NCBI GenBank assembly: GCA_021234155.1
Contig: JAJEKV010000045.1
Coordinates: forward strand, 524,147-588,146
Direction: 5' to 3'
DNA: 64,000 bases
Source of the DNA: Isoetes taiwanensis
Lineage: Eukaryota; Streptophyta; Lycopodiopsida; Isoetales; Isoetaceae
Numbering within the stretch: the first letter of the stretch is position 1; the number at the start of each line of letters is the position of its first letter. Made by a program: the position numbers and the translations under genes. The notes under the pieces were generated by a model. The model was given only the letters and a program-made list of their open reading frames with translations, ran no database searches and was not told the DNA's origin. Below are positions 31,399 to 42,034 of this stretch, one piece after another.

Positions 31399-32731
31399 CT
31401 GTTATACAACAGTATCAAAATTGGCATTAGTCCATTGTCAATATACATTCCATCATATATTTAAACTTTTTGGCTCCCAATAAAAAATCTTAGAGTGGTA
31501 TTTCACTGGTAAGACCAATGAGATGTAATGTCTAAAAAAAACCCAGCCAGAGCTAGCCTTGACATAAGCCTAACTAGCACTGCTACATACTTCGGTCAAT
31601 CCCTCAGTACTGTTAACACCCCATATGTAAACTGAGCTAATTTACAATGGCATACCAACTCAAAGATATCAATATCATATCCCAGTCCATATCTCACATG
31701 TCCTTATTCAATTCATCATTTACACCATTCCATTATCACCTCCATATATGGTTCATAACCATGGTTCACACCATATTGTACATATTTCTTTATCTTTAAC
31801 TTTTTTATTATCTTCAGACAATTGGTTACTTTAACCATTATAGTATTACTATAAATTATGCTGCTCATTTTATGTACCACATCACTCATTTCATATGTTA
31901 TTTATGCCCCATACAACATTATCATGCCATTTCCCAATTATAATTCAGTAGACTCTATGTCTAGTTTTTATCATAGCTACATGCCATAATCTATATTCTG
32001 AATTCATATTTCCTTTTATACCAGGGTTACATAACATCCCATAATCAGACTAGTCACATGTGCAATTACCACATACTGTTCTAAACAAAATAAACCAGAT
32101 GAACACAATATAAGTGAAAAAGGAGTTTTCCTGTTTAATATCCAACTCCAGAAGCCTATATGCTTTCAAAACTTTTCATATTGTTTACTATTCAACATAA
32201 GCACACTTATCAGTTTATATTCTGGGGCTTATGCTGCCTGTTATAGCAGGATATCAATCCGTATCATATACTATAGCCTTTAATCAAACCAGCAACATAA
32301 TGCTTTTACTGTTTTTTTTTTAAAAAACCCTAAACCCTATGAACATTAGATAGGTAAAAGAGAAGTCTTCCTGCTTAATATCCAAATCCAGAGGTCTGTA
32401 CGTTTTGAAAACCTTTCATGCAGCTCACATTTTTCTTCTATAAGCCATAGTGTCACAAAGTTCATCCGTATCACGTGTTCAATATATTTTTACCATCCTT
32501 TCCCTATTGATCTTGAGCACAGGAACAAAAATAGACAATCACGTTAGCAATAATCTTGGTAATCGCTATGATTATGAAGTGTAATACTACAGTGCTATAT
32601 CTGCCACAACCTCATATCATTAGAAATCCAGTAAATATTGCCTTACCACAGTTCCACCATATCATAGCAGATGTTAAGATTTTATATGCCTATAATCAGC
32701 ACACTATTTATCATTTTCATCCCATATCTAC
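31399..32731 (-). other. Intron 1 of the PLE, unit 1
   Basis: 1,333 bp between donor CTTACAG|GTAGATATG (32732|32731) and acceptor TTGTATAACAG|GATAAT (31399|31398). Phase 0 on both sides. The region is AT-rich with no long ORF, and the same sites are kept in unit 0. Contains the telomere-like CCCTAAACCCTA near 32328-32339. Confidence 0.6.
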
Positions 32732-33073
32732 CTGTAAGTCGTCATTCTCCAAGACATACGCCTCCTCTACTTGTGTTTCAGGGACTTCCTCATACGAGGT
32801 TCCACCATATCTTGCATTTGGCTGCTTATTTCTATTGAAATATGTTGGCCTCTTACTATGCTGCCCGGTATTATCATCACTGAAGCCTCTCTTAGGATCA
32901 AAATCCCTGTTCTTCCCATATTTATCCATGTTACCAGCTTGCTGATTTGAGTTTAGCCGACACCAGTTTAGCTCCTTCTCTAAGATTATCTCATTCAGCG
33001 TCTCAGTGTCAATGCTTCCCTCAGAATCCAAATCTGAGTCATACCCCATATTATCAGACTTGCGTATAATCAA
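32717..33073 (-). CDS. PLE ORF1 exon 1, unit 1 copy
   Basis: 118 open codons starting MIIRKSDNMGYDSDLDSEG. The N-terminal third is acidic, and the rest is rich in Asn, Arg, Gly and Tyr (RPTYFNRNKQPNARYGG). ATG lies about 200 bases from the unit start. It most likely ends at the donor at 32732 and splices to 31398. Differs from the unit 0 copy at very few positions. Confidence 0.6.
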   Translation of the reverse strand: MIIRKSDNMGYDSDLDSEGSIDTETLNEIILEKELNWCRLNSNQQAGNMDKYGKNRDFDPKRGFSDDNTGQHSKRPTYFNRNKQPNARYGGTSYEEVPETQVEEAYVLENDDLQVDMG

Positions 33074-33431
33074 TTCCCGTCACTTCCTAAGACATAAATG
33101 CCAGCGACTCTGCCAACCAGTTTTGGGTTTGCGCTCCAAATATGCCTTCGTATCAATATTGATTTCATTGTAACCCTAATCCAATAAATATCATACCCAT
33201 TCGGTATAAGCTAAAACATCTGCTATATTTATTTTACATACCATGATTATTTATTTAGAATGATAATCATCTTATATTATAATGTTTTAGTGTAAGTAGT
33301 GCACCGCGCCCTAAATTGGGCGGTTCAGATTTAACCTAAAAGTCGAACGGTCCAAATTGATTTGTTTTTCTGCCTTTTCTCGATCCCGGGTTTTTGTCTA
33401 GGGTTGGAGAGCTTCCCCTTCTCCGGCGAAA

Positions 33432-34000
33432 ATGTTGTGCATCAGACAGGCGACCGTGGATGATCTGCTGGCAATGCAGAGCTGCAATCTCATGTGCCTT
33501 CCTGAAAATTACCAGATGAAATACTATTTCTATCATATTCTTTCATGGCCTCAGCTGCTGTACGTTGCAGAGGATTATAACAAAAAAATTGTTGGCTATG
33601 TCCTTGCTAAGATGGAAGAAGAAAGCACAGAGTGTCATGGGCACATAACCTCTTTGGTTGTGCTTAGAACGCACCGGAAATTAGGTCTGGCTACTAAGCT
33701 TATGAGCGCAGAGGGCTATGCAAGATGTTTTTGGGGCTGAGTATGTATCTCTTCATGTGAGAAAAAGCAACCGTGCTGCATTTCATTTGTACACTAAGAC
33801 CTTGGGGTACAGAATTAATGATATTGAGGCTAAATATTATGCATAAAGAGGATGCTTATGATATGAGGAAAATGTTTAAGACTAAAGCGCATAAAAGTGC
33901 TCTTGCTTTGTTGGGTCCGAGGTTAAGGCGAGTGAAGGCGATGTTAAAGGTAGAGGCCCCACGGAAAAGGCAAGAAGGATGCAGATAAAAAGAGCATTTG
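33432..34000 (+). pseudogene. NAA10: N-alpha-acetyltransferase 10 (NAA10) pseudogene
   Basis: Starts [20 protein letters not shown] and continues [40 protein letters not shown] and [12 protein letters not shown], essentially the plant NatA catalytic subunit, including the R/QxxGxG/A-type acetyl-CoA loop (RKLGLA). The usual protein continues to [18 protein letters not shown] and DIEAKYYA, which are present (33740-33845) but in a shifted frame. A small deletion turns the next part into a stop before EDAYDMRK. There are at least two disabling shifts. No introns interrupt the coding sequence, and about 100 bases of possible 5' UTR precede the ATG. NAA10 acetylates protein N-termini at ribosomes; this captured copy cannot. 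Confidence 0.92.
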
Positions 34001-34084
34001 AGCAAGGAAGCTAAGGAATGGGTGGGGAGAGACATGAAAGCGTGTCTAGCACAACAGAGGGGGGGAAACATGAAGCACTGAGTC

Positions 34085-34500
34085 GGATAAAGCATGGTAT
34101 TTAAATGCAAACATTGTTCCAAATAATAGTTTCAAATGCATTTTGCAATGCCCAATAATTCGGTGACTTTTAAACCGATATGCTTAAATTACCAGTATTC
34201 TTGATTTTGAAATTCCATTCATGCTGTTTTGACCATATACAGGCTTAACTGATATTAGGTTCCAGTTTTGTTGGTTTATAAAGTGGTCAATGGTATATTT
34301 AAATGCGGCATTGTTGCAGTCAATAGTTCCACCCTTTTAATGATGCCCGCAGGTGCCTTTTAAACTGATATATGCTTTTATTACCATTGCATTTTTAATG
34401 TTAATCCGTTTTGAAATTCCATTCATGTTGTTTTGATTATATAGAGACTTACTCATTAGCTTCAAATCTGTGGTTTATAAATGACATCTCATTTTATGTC
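34085..34500. repeat. Imperfect tandem duplication of about 210 bp
   Basis: Two consecutive similar blocks (about 34090-34290 and 34290-34500) share ATTTAAATGC...CATTGTT, CTTTTAAACYGATATGC and TTTTGAAATTCCATTCATG. They lie between the NAA10 and PPR pieces and may derive from a 3' UTR. Confidence 0.7.
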
Positions 34501-34534
34501 AGCCCTACATCTATGGCACTCATGATTTGGAACG

Positions 34535-36187
34535 ATGGCTTTGGGTAGAAGTTGCTGCTTAAAACTTGCTCTCACAAGCATCCGTCAAGGCTTAGGCTTA
34601 GCCAGAAAAGACATGCTGACTCAAGCACAAGAAATGGAGCAAGTTGTGGATGTTGAGACCATTGCAGCGTTGCTGAGACGGTGTGACAATGAGAAGACCT
34701 TATCAGAAGGTAAGAGAATTCATGAGCACCTTGCAAAGATAGGTTTAGACGGCAATGTGTATCTTGCAAATAATATAGTGCAGATGTATGGCAAGTGCGG
34801 AGCTGTAGATGAAGCTCGAATTGCATTTGACAATATGCAAAAACGAAATTGTTTTTCTTGGAATATAATGCTGGCGGTTTATGCACAACAAGGGCTCCTT
34901 AAGGAGGCGATTCAGGTGTTTGAGAAAATGCCTAGCCCAAATATAGTGTCATGGAATTCTATGATTGCAGCTTATTCTAGAAAAGGAGAACTTAGAGAAG
35001 CATTTAGGATCTTTAGACAGATGCCACAGAAGAATGTGGTTACGTGGACTACAATGATTTCAGCTTATTCCTGACAATGAGAAGACCTTATCAGAAGGTA
35101 AGAGAATTCATGAGCACCTTGCAAAGATAGGTTTATACGGCAATGTGTATCTTGCAAATAATATAGTGCAGATGTATGGCAAGTGCGGAGCTGTAGATGA
35201 AGCTTGAGTTGTATTTGACAATATGCAAAAACGAAATTGTTTTTTTGGAATATAATGTTTGGCGGTTTATGCACAACAAGGGCTCCTTAAGGAGGCGATT
35301 CAGTGTTTGAGAAAATGCCTAGCCCAAATATAGTGTCATGGAATTCTATGATTGCAGCTTATTCTAGAAAAGGAGAACTTAGAGAAGCATTTAGGATCTT
35401 TAGACAGATGCCACGAAGAATGTGGTTACGTGGACTACAATGATTTCAAATTTTATTCCAGACACGGGCAACTGAATCAAGCTCTAAGCCTCTTCCATCA
35501 AATGCCCGAAAGGAATGTCATTTCTTGAATTCCATGATTAGTCTGCTGCTATGTACAGGTTGGGATGGTGAAAGAGGCTCACGAACTTTTGTGCAAATGC
35601 CAGAGAAGAATGTATTTTCATGGAATATGATTATTGCAGCAGACCACTTGGGTCAACTAGAAGATGCATTCAAAATATTCAAGGAAATGCCTAAATGTAG
35701 TTTATTTTCTTATAATACCATGCTTTTTGCTTATTGTCTGCATAATCGCCTTCTTGATGCTCACCGTCTCTTTGAACAAATGCCAGATCGAAATGTTGTT
35801 TCTTGGAATACTATGACAACTGCTTATAGTCAATGTGAACCAGGCCCTTTATTTCTTTCAACATACGCCTGAGAAGGACATAGTGTCATGGAATGCCTTG
35901 CTCAAGGCTTATCTCCTGAATGGTTTTTTTAAAGAAGCACTGCAATGCTTTCAGAAAATGCCTTGCAGGGATGTCATTTCTTGGACTGTTATTTTGTCTG
36001 CTTATGCCCAAACAGGTTGCCTGTGGAGGCGTTCCAACTCTTTCAGGAGATGCCCGAACGGGACTTAGTTGCATGGACAGTGATGATTTCAGCCTATATT
36101 GAAAATGGAAATCTTGAAGATGCAATCGGACTCTTTTCTCAAATGCCTGAACGGGACATTGTTTCATGGAATATCATAAGACAATGA
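34535..36187 (+). pseudogene. PPR (pentatricopeptide) protein pseudogene
   Basis: The first ORF (179 aa, 34535-35074) has an N-terminal extension, then PPR repeats: GNVYLANNIVQMYGKCGAVD, NCFSWNIMLAVYAQQG, NIVSWNSMIAAYSRKGELR, NVVTWTTMISAYS. A direct duplication of about 387 bases (34687-35073 repeated at 35074-35445) then breaks the frame. More repeats follow in several frames: [65 protein letters not shown] and [20 protein letters not shown], the last near 36060. PLS-type PPR proteins bind organelle RNA, usually for editing. No E or DYW domain is seen, so it is incomplete at the 3' end. Confidence 0.92.
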
Positions 36188-36481
36188 ATTTGTCAGTTAT
36201 GTAATATTTAAATGCAGCCTTTCTAAGCTTAACTTAACCAGCGAATTTGTCAAGTTCGTAGCCAATGTATTTGGCCAATTTGTAGTATGTAAATTCTTTA
36301 CACATCAATGTGAATTAGATGTGACAACATGTGATTGCATTGTTAGAATATTTACTTTAAACATTGTAAATAGCATGCGTATAATTCAATATTTCTATTT
36401 CCACTTATTATGAAATAAAAAAAGGCAATGTCGAAGAAAGGCAATGACAACAGACCCAACTTACAGGTTCCCCCAACTTAT

Positions 36482-36510
36482 GCCCAGCAACGCTGGGCAC
36501 CGTAACCAGT
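36482..36510 (+). terminator. Inner Helitron 3' end, mutated (CCAG)
   Basis: Hairpin GCCCAGC-AAC-GCTGGGC (36482-36498), ACCGTAA, then CCAG and T. Identical in layout to the true terminus at 36866-36893, but with CCAG in place of CTAG. The upstream ACAGGTTCCC is also shared. Confidence 0.8.
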
Positions 36511-36865
36511 AAAATATATAGATGGCCTAGATTTGGCTTACAAGTTATTTCGACGGTCCAGATAGTCCATGGTCATCTTGCCCTTTTCTTTTTCCTTTCT
36601 TTTGTTCGAGCAACTTCGTTACCTGGAGCCGATCACGTCTGCTACAATGCCAAGCTTCAGATTATGGTGGAAGCTAGCAGAGCACATTGCAGATTTGCTT
36701 GCTTATTCATAAGGTTTTTAATAAGCTATTCTGTTATTTACTTTGAAGAATGGATGATGGAAGTAGAAGCAGGGATAACGAAGACTGGCTTTGAAGATAG
36801 CAAATTGTTAATAAGTGACTTCATATCAATAAAGACCACATATCCTTGACAGGTTCCCAACATTT
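36511..36865. other. Segment between the two Helitron 3' ends
   Basis: About 355 bases with no recognisable gene. A 61-codon ORF (36664-36849) has no known domain. The piece probably was flanking DNA of an older insertion, later included in the Helitron. Confidence 0.5.
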
Positions 36866-36893
36866 GCCCAGCAACGCTGGGCACCATTACTAG
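36866..36893 (+). terminator. Helitron 3' terminus (hairpin + CTAG)
   Basis: GCCCAGC-AAC-GCTGGGC hairpin (36866-36882), seven-base spacer ACCATTA, CTAG at 36890-36893, followed by the target T. This is the signal at which Helitron transposition ends. Confidence 0.88.
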
Positions 36894-37183
36894 TATCCTG
36901 TAGAGTCAGCCAAACATATGTAGTATGACTCCCCATAATATTATTCCTATGATGTTTCATACCACACCATCATATTATACCCATATTTAAATTAATAAAA
37001 AAAACCCTACCTCCACCCGTAGGATGAAGGCAATCTCCCTTGACAATGTCATACTATAATAATAGGATGGGCAAGCCCCTACTATTACATCAGGGGTCAT
37101 GCCACTTCCCATAGTTTTTTTATGTTCAATACATGCATATAATAATTAACACTACCATCTATACATGGTGTGAGTAGTACCTC

Positions 37184-39142
37184 TTAAAACTTCTCCAGCA
37201 TTTGTACAAGTGTACTAGTGTCATATTTAAGTCCAGGAAAACTTGCTGAACTGATGTATTTGATAACTTTTCGTTTTACTCCCTGTTTATCAAAGCCATT
37301 CCGGCAGAAGATTCCCATCAGTTCCATGATGTCCTTTGCAGCACCCTCAAGGCCTGAATTTACATACATATATGGTAGTATTTGGGATGACACCACATTT
37401 CTTGCCTGCATGTATGGCCTACAAGCATTAGCATGAACAAATTTCACTGCCACAAACTGCAAGCAGTCCCTTTTATCATATCTTGTCGTTCTATATATCC
37501 CCAGACTTTTGTTTGCTATTTCTATGCTCATATTCAAAAAGTTTGCTTTAATTCCGTGTGGTATATCCGTTTGATTTCTCTTATCCAATACTGTTTCCTC
37601 CTTTATCCCAAGGAATTTCATATCATAAATCTGAACATCATCCACAATATTTGTTTGGAGGCAGCTCAGAAAATTCCTAATGTTAGGACAGTTGATAACT
37701 AGAAGGTCGTCAATATACCGAAAAGTATTCTTAAACATCTCAATATCATCATATCTCCCTTCTTTAGCCAAATTTTTAATAAAATTGACTTCAAACCAAG
37801 CCAGGTACATATTGCACCAACTTGGGCTGCACGAGAATCCCATAGGGATCCCACAGATTTGCTGCCATACTCCATTGCCCATGCTTATGTAGCAGTTTTC
37901 CAGTAGCCATGTATTAATTTTGACAAACCTATCCAGACCCATTTCTTCCCCGCATCTTCCTTGTGGTATTATCTTGAACCATTTAGCATTAAATTTCCCA
38001 TCCATGGTTCTGTTTACCCATAGCTGATATCTTTTATTTTGATTTCTCATATATTTCCATGTGGCCATAGCCACCTTATGCATGATTGCACAAATACCAT
38101 TATCCCCCTTTAGGGGTATGTTTTCATAACATCGAGTGATGTCTGCAACAAATATCTCATCAATCCTGCTGGGTAAGATGACATCATATATTGATCCAGC
38201 AATCCAGTTTGGGTTCACATGTCCAGGAATTATTGTACATATATTGGCACACATTTCCTTAGTTACTTCAGGCCACAACTCAATCATGTTATTTAGAACC
38301 GTAGTGATCATTTCAGAAACTTCAGTGAAAATGGTTCCATGGGCATTTATTATCCATCTATAATCATTTTTATGCGCCTTGAATAGTCCTAACATATATG
38401 GTAACTTAGTATTTTCAAGGCATATATTTCCCACACATTCCTGCATACCATTCTTTATCCATTCAGTTATTTCCTCCACATTCATATCTCTGTTTTGGAA
38501 ATCATTACTGCTTAGTCTCAATAGAGCCATTTCCCTGATGTGCCTAGGACAGATGAATGATGGGTTATTACTAGCCTTATCTACCCCAGCAATATAAAAG
38601 TTCTTAGTCAGTCATTCAAGATTTCTGACTACACTCTCATTATTCAATGCAAACATTCTTATACTGTCAGTTTTGCAGACATCCCGTGCCTGTTCCCTAA
38701 TGTCTTTAATAACTTTATCACATACCATTTGCTTGTCCACTTCAGATATATGCGCATATTTGTACTTATGCTTCTCAAAAATGCTGCTGCATACGATTTC
38801 CAGTTCTCTTTTTAAATCTTTCCAAACAAGACATTTATCATGTATATGACTTAGTCCCTTCTGAAACAAATTCCTGAGAGATCTATTCTTAATGAGATCA
38901 AGGCGAGTAGTTCTAATATGTCCAATAGACACATCTATGTACCCTTTCAAGTTCAGGTTACTGCATGGGCAAATAGGTTCCTTGCTCTGGGCAAATATAT
39001 AATATGGCTTATAGCAAATATCTTTCAAATTCTCTGTATATTTCCAAGCAAACATCGTATCCTCCATTATTTCCCTACCCATTTCTCCTAGAATCTCAGT
39101 CATGGCTACATACACGACCTTAGGTATGCAAAATTTATCCAT
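37184..39142 (-). CDS. PLE reverse transcriptase, unit 2, with in-frame TGA
   Basis: The N-terminal part 39142-38612 (CPC motif, SLRNLFQKGLSHIHDK) is followed by an in-frame TGA (38614-38612) and then, in the same frame, 27 codons plus the 448-codon RT ORF 38530-37184. In that ORF motif A is FVADITRCYENIP (D130), motif B GIPMGFSCSP (227-236) and motif C FRYIDDLLVI (YIDD 272-275). LGLFKAHK (48-54) is the usual finger motif. All RT catalytic Asp residues are present. The ORF ends about 170 residues after YIDD with no GIY-YIG nuclease, as in Athena/Coprina-type PLEs, which are thought to use free chromosome ends as primers. Apart from the TGA the enzyme looks complete. Confidence 0.85.
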
Positions 39143-39414
39143 AACTTTGGATAAAAATAAGCAATGTACTATTTTCTTTTTTTTTTTCTTTTACTTCCTT
39201 CATATGTAACCTTCCTAACACATCTTTTGTAACAGTCCTGGTAATCTGCAAACGACAGTTAAAGCTTCAAATGGATTATTAAATATAAACATTTACTTCT
39301 ATAATTAATTCTGTGTCTAGAAAGGCGGTATTATGGCCGAGTGGTCATATAAATTAGTTTAATCTCTCATAAGAGAGTAATAAGACTACATGTATGTAGA
39401 CTTTGTAAGTTATT

Positions 39415-40410
39415 CTAGAATGGGACTCGCATGAAACCAACAAAACCGCCCGACTTAGACTTGCTTCTCATTCATCTCAGCAGATTTTCTACAATGGTGG
39501 ATAGTGGGTAGCCGCACACATGCGAACTACCCATAAAAAATAAAGGGAAAATCCAATTATATCATTTGGACCCCAACAAAATACAATGCTAATAGAGACT
39601 GGGCTAGTGTACCCGCCGAAAGCTTATCAAATTAAAAACCCCACCCTTTTGGGTTTTCGAGGAAAAACCCTAGTGATAAGCCTTGCAAAGGGGCTTGGAC
39701 AAATGTAAGGCATAAAAATCGCCCCCAAAACCCAAAATGGAAAAGTCAAAACGATGCCGCCGCTAACCCGTACGCACATCACCAACAAAACAACAAGACA
39801 AAACAAACCTCCCAGTGGAGGAGGGAGGCTGATTCAGCGTGCCCGCGATAAAAATACAATAACAAAGAAGGGGGAGGGTGGGTTCAAAGAGAATAAGGTA
39901 TCTGGTACAGAGAAGAGGAAGCGCCGATGAGAAGTCGAAGTAAACGCAAATAGCGAACTCCCAACTGTGAATCCGCATGCACCGCCCCGCATGCATGCAA
40001 AACATGCATGCTCGTCCCATTCTAGAATGGCGATCCGATGTCTCTGGATGATGGGATTCTAGAATGGGACTCGCATGAAACCAACAAAACCGCCCGGAAT
40101 ACCAAAAAGAACTTCCTTAACAAACTAGGGATCGAGGGACGAAGGTCACAGGGATTAAGGCTAAAGGCGAGAAAGGACAAAGATGAAAGAAACGCCAAAT
40201 TGGCCAAACCCGTGTGAAGAAGCCCCCCCCGAAACAAATCAAAGAGAATAAGGTACCGAGAGAGAAGAGGAAGCCGATGAGAAGTCGGGCGTAAACGCCT
40301 TAAAATAAAATAGCGAACTCCCAACCGTAATCCATGCATCACCGCATGCATGCAAAACATGCATGCTCGTCCCATTCTAGAATGGCGATCCGATGTCTCG
40401 GATCGATGGG
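39415..40410. mobile_element. TIR insertion of two tandem degenerate units
   Basis: Absent from unit 1 at the same point. Unit A (39415-40025) starts CTAGAATGGGACTCGCATG and ends CATGCTCGTCCCATTCTAG. These are inverted repeats with two mismatches. Unit B (40059-40380) has the same ends and is shorter. Each is followed by AATGGCGATCCGATGTCTC and about 15 more bases. A possible 3-bp target duplication ATT lies at 39412-39414 and 40411-40413. Minus-strand ORFs inside (40020-39763, 40441-40022) have no recognisable domain. It is a non-autonomous DNA element of unclear superfamily. Confidence 0.7.
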
Positions 40411-40523
40411 ATTCCTTTGTATCCATCACATGAATACACAATATTATAATATATTACCTATATCATGAAATATCATGCCAGTTTCAAATGAAACAATATC
40501 TCAAAAATCAGTTTACCATGATT

Positions 40524-42034
40524 TTATAAGTTGAGCTTACGTACAGCCGCATCCACCATTTGTTTATCAGCTTGTTTAACCAGCTTTGTAACGGAATGTC
40601 CACCATTACTTGGCGTCCCCAAATCTTCCACAGATATGCTATCAGAAATGTTACACACATCATTACTTGGTAGCTTTGTAATACGAGGTGGCCTGTATCC
40701 TGCACTTGGTGTACTAGATGTCATGCCAGTTTTTCCTGATCCCACATTTTTGTTACTGCTATTGCCCGCATAGCTCTCACAATCAATCACTTTTTGGGTT
40801 TTATTGTTTTCTCACATATCTCATACATTTTACCAGGCGGATAATTCACCTTTAAATCACTCCATGGATCATTGGCTAGTGCTAAGGCCATGTCCAATAA
40901 TGTATTCCTTATCTCCAGATATGATAGATACGCTATTATGCTTGGTTTAAGAGTGGTTTTCAGACATTTCCTCATCAAGAACATCTGTCCAGCAACTGAT
41001 ACATCAGGGTATATCTTATCCAAATTGTTAAACATGTACCACACCCCTTGGTCCAGCCATGCCATGTTTTCTCGACAGGCGTTACCCCTAGCTCTTGGTT
41101 CACATCCACATTTAAAATAAGGGCACATTGTCCTCCATATTCGTTTCAGGTAAAAGTCTCCTCTTTCCTCAGATGGATAAGCCATGTGTCCTTTTTGCTT
41201 GACATAAATACAGTCATCTCTGTTGCATTTCTTCTCAAAGAAGGTATGATCCACCCTTAGTTTCATTCTTTCTTTTTTTATGATTTTTTCCATGCTGCAA
41301 GCAGCTTTTTTAGCATGCATAGTCTGTTCTGGTGTGATCTCCCCTAGAGTGACCCAATTTTTCATACTAATTGGAGCCAGAGCTCCAAAGTTTTTAGTCC
41401 TCCATATTCCATGATTGCAGAATGCTGCTCCTGCTAGGAATAATAGGGTACCTTTGGCAATTATATAACGTAAAGTCAAACTCATTTTCACCATCCTTCT
41501 TATCAGCTGGTTTGGGTGTTTGCAGTACCATTTTATCCTTTTCAGATAGAAGTCCAGCTCCAAATGGATCATTATCATCTTCATTACCATCCTCTAATAT
41601 TGTCATTTCAGTGTTCAGCATAGGTTTATCCTTGGTACCTTGTGGTTTCCTGATATTATTAGCATAACTTTAAGATATTTCTCCCGGGCTTGATTCTCAT
41701 CAATTGTATGCTGATATATCCTATCTGGTATACCCAGGTATATGCTCTCCACCATCTTGACAGCATCATCACATTCATTGTGAACTTTGTTAATTTCAGG
41801 GATCCGTTCCATTCAATCATTGAACATAAGGTGGGAGATTGCAGAATACTCCCCTGGCTTCTTTGTAAACTCCTTTTCTAGAATTAACTGATGTATGTTG
41901 CCACTTTTTATGCAACACAATAAGGTCTGCACAGCCCTATTTGGACAGTCAACATTGAGCTTGTTATAACCAATCATTTCCAACTCCTTGTTCTAAATAG
42001 GTGGGACATACTCAGCTAGTGTATCAGTATTATC
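40524..42034 (-). pseudogene. PLE ORF1 exon 2, unit 2
   Basis: Same protein as 31398-29853. Here the region of the unit 1 TGA reads CNRDDCIYVKQKGHMAYPS, so the frame is continuous from 41590 to 40787. A 4-base deletion relative to unit 1 (near 40790) then shifts it into 40790-40524, and further shifts occur near 41430 and 41650. The acceptor TTGTATAACAG at 42035 is kept. The cysteine cluster CPYFKCGCEPRARGNAC is conserved. Confidence 0.65.

Larger units (their letters stand above)
25945..33269 (-). mobile_element. PLE unit 1, complete
   Basis: Full unit: 5' end ATGATTATCATTCTAAATAA (33269 downward, itself a small palindrome), ORF1 in two exons, a second candidate intron, RT ORF, and an end near the AGGATA string at 25945-25950 abutting the next unit. 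It is interrupted by a LINE at 28216-29544. Without it the unit is about 5.98 kb. Confidence 0.88.
33270..36893 (+). mobile_element. Helitron with captured gene pieces, 3.6 kb
   Basis: Begins TCTTATATTATAATGTTTTA and ends in a hairpin GCCCAGC-AAC-GCTGGGC, seven bases, then CTAG. It is inserted between A (33269) and T (36894) with no target duplication, the standard Helitron signature. The empty site is visible at 25944^25945 in the neighbouring PLE junction (AATGATAATCA^TATCC). No Rep/helicase is present, so it is non-autonomous. It carries an NAA10 copy and PPR gene sequence, both on the plus strand. Confidence 0.88.

Noticed and set aside
23629-33269. Hammerhead ribozyme in the repeated PLE 5' part
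   Set aside because: I looked for CTGATGA with GAAA on the coding strand of the repeated block and did not find it.
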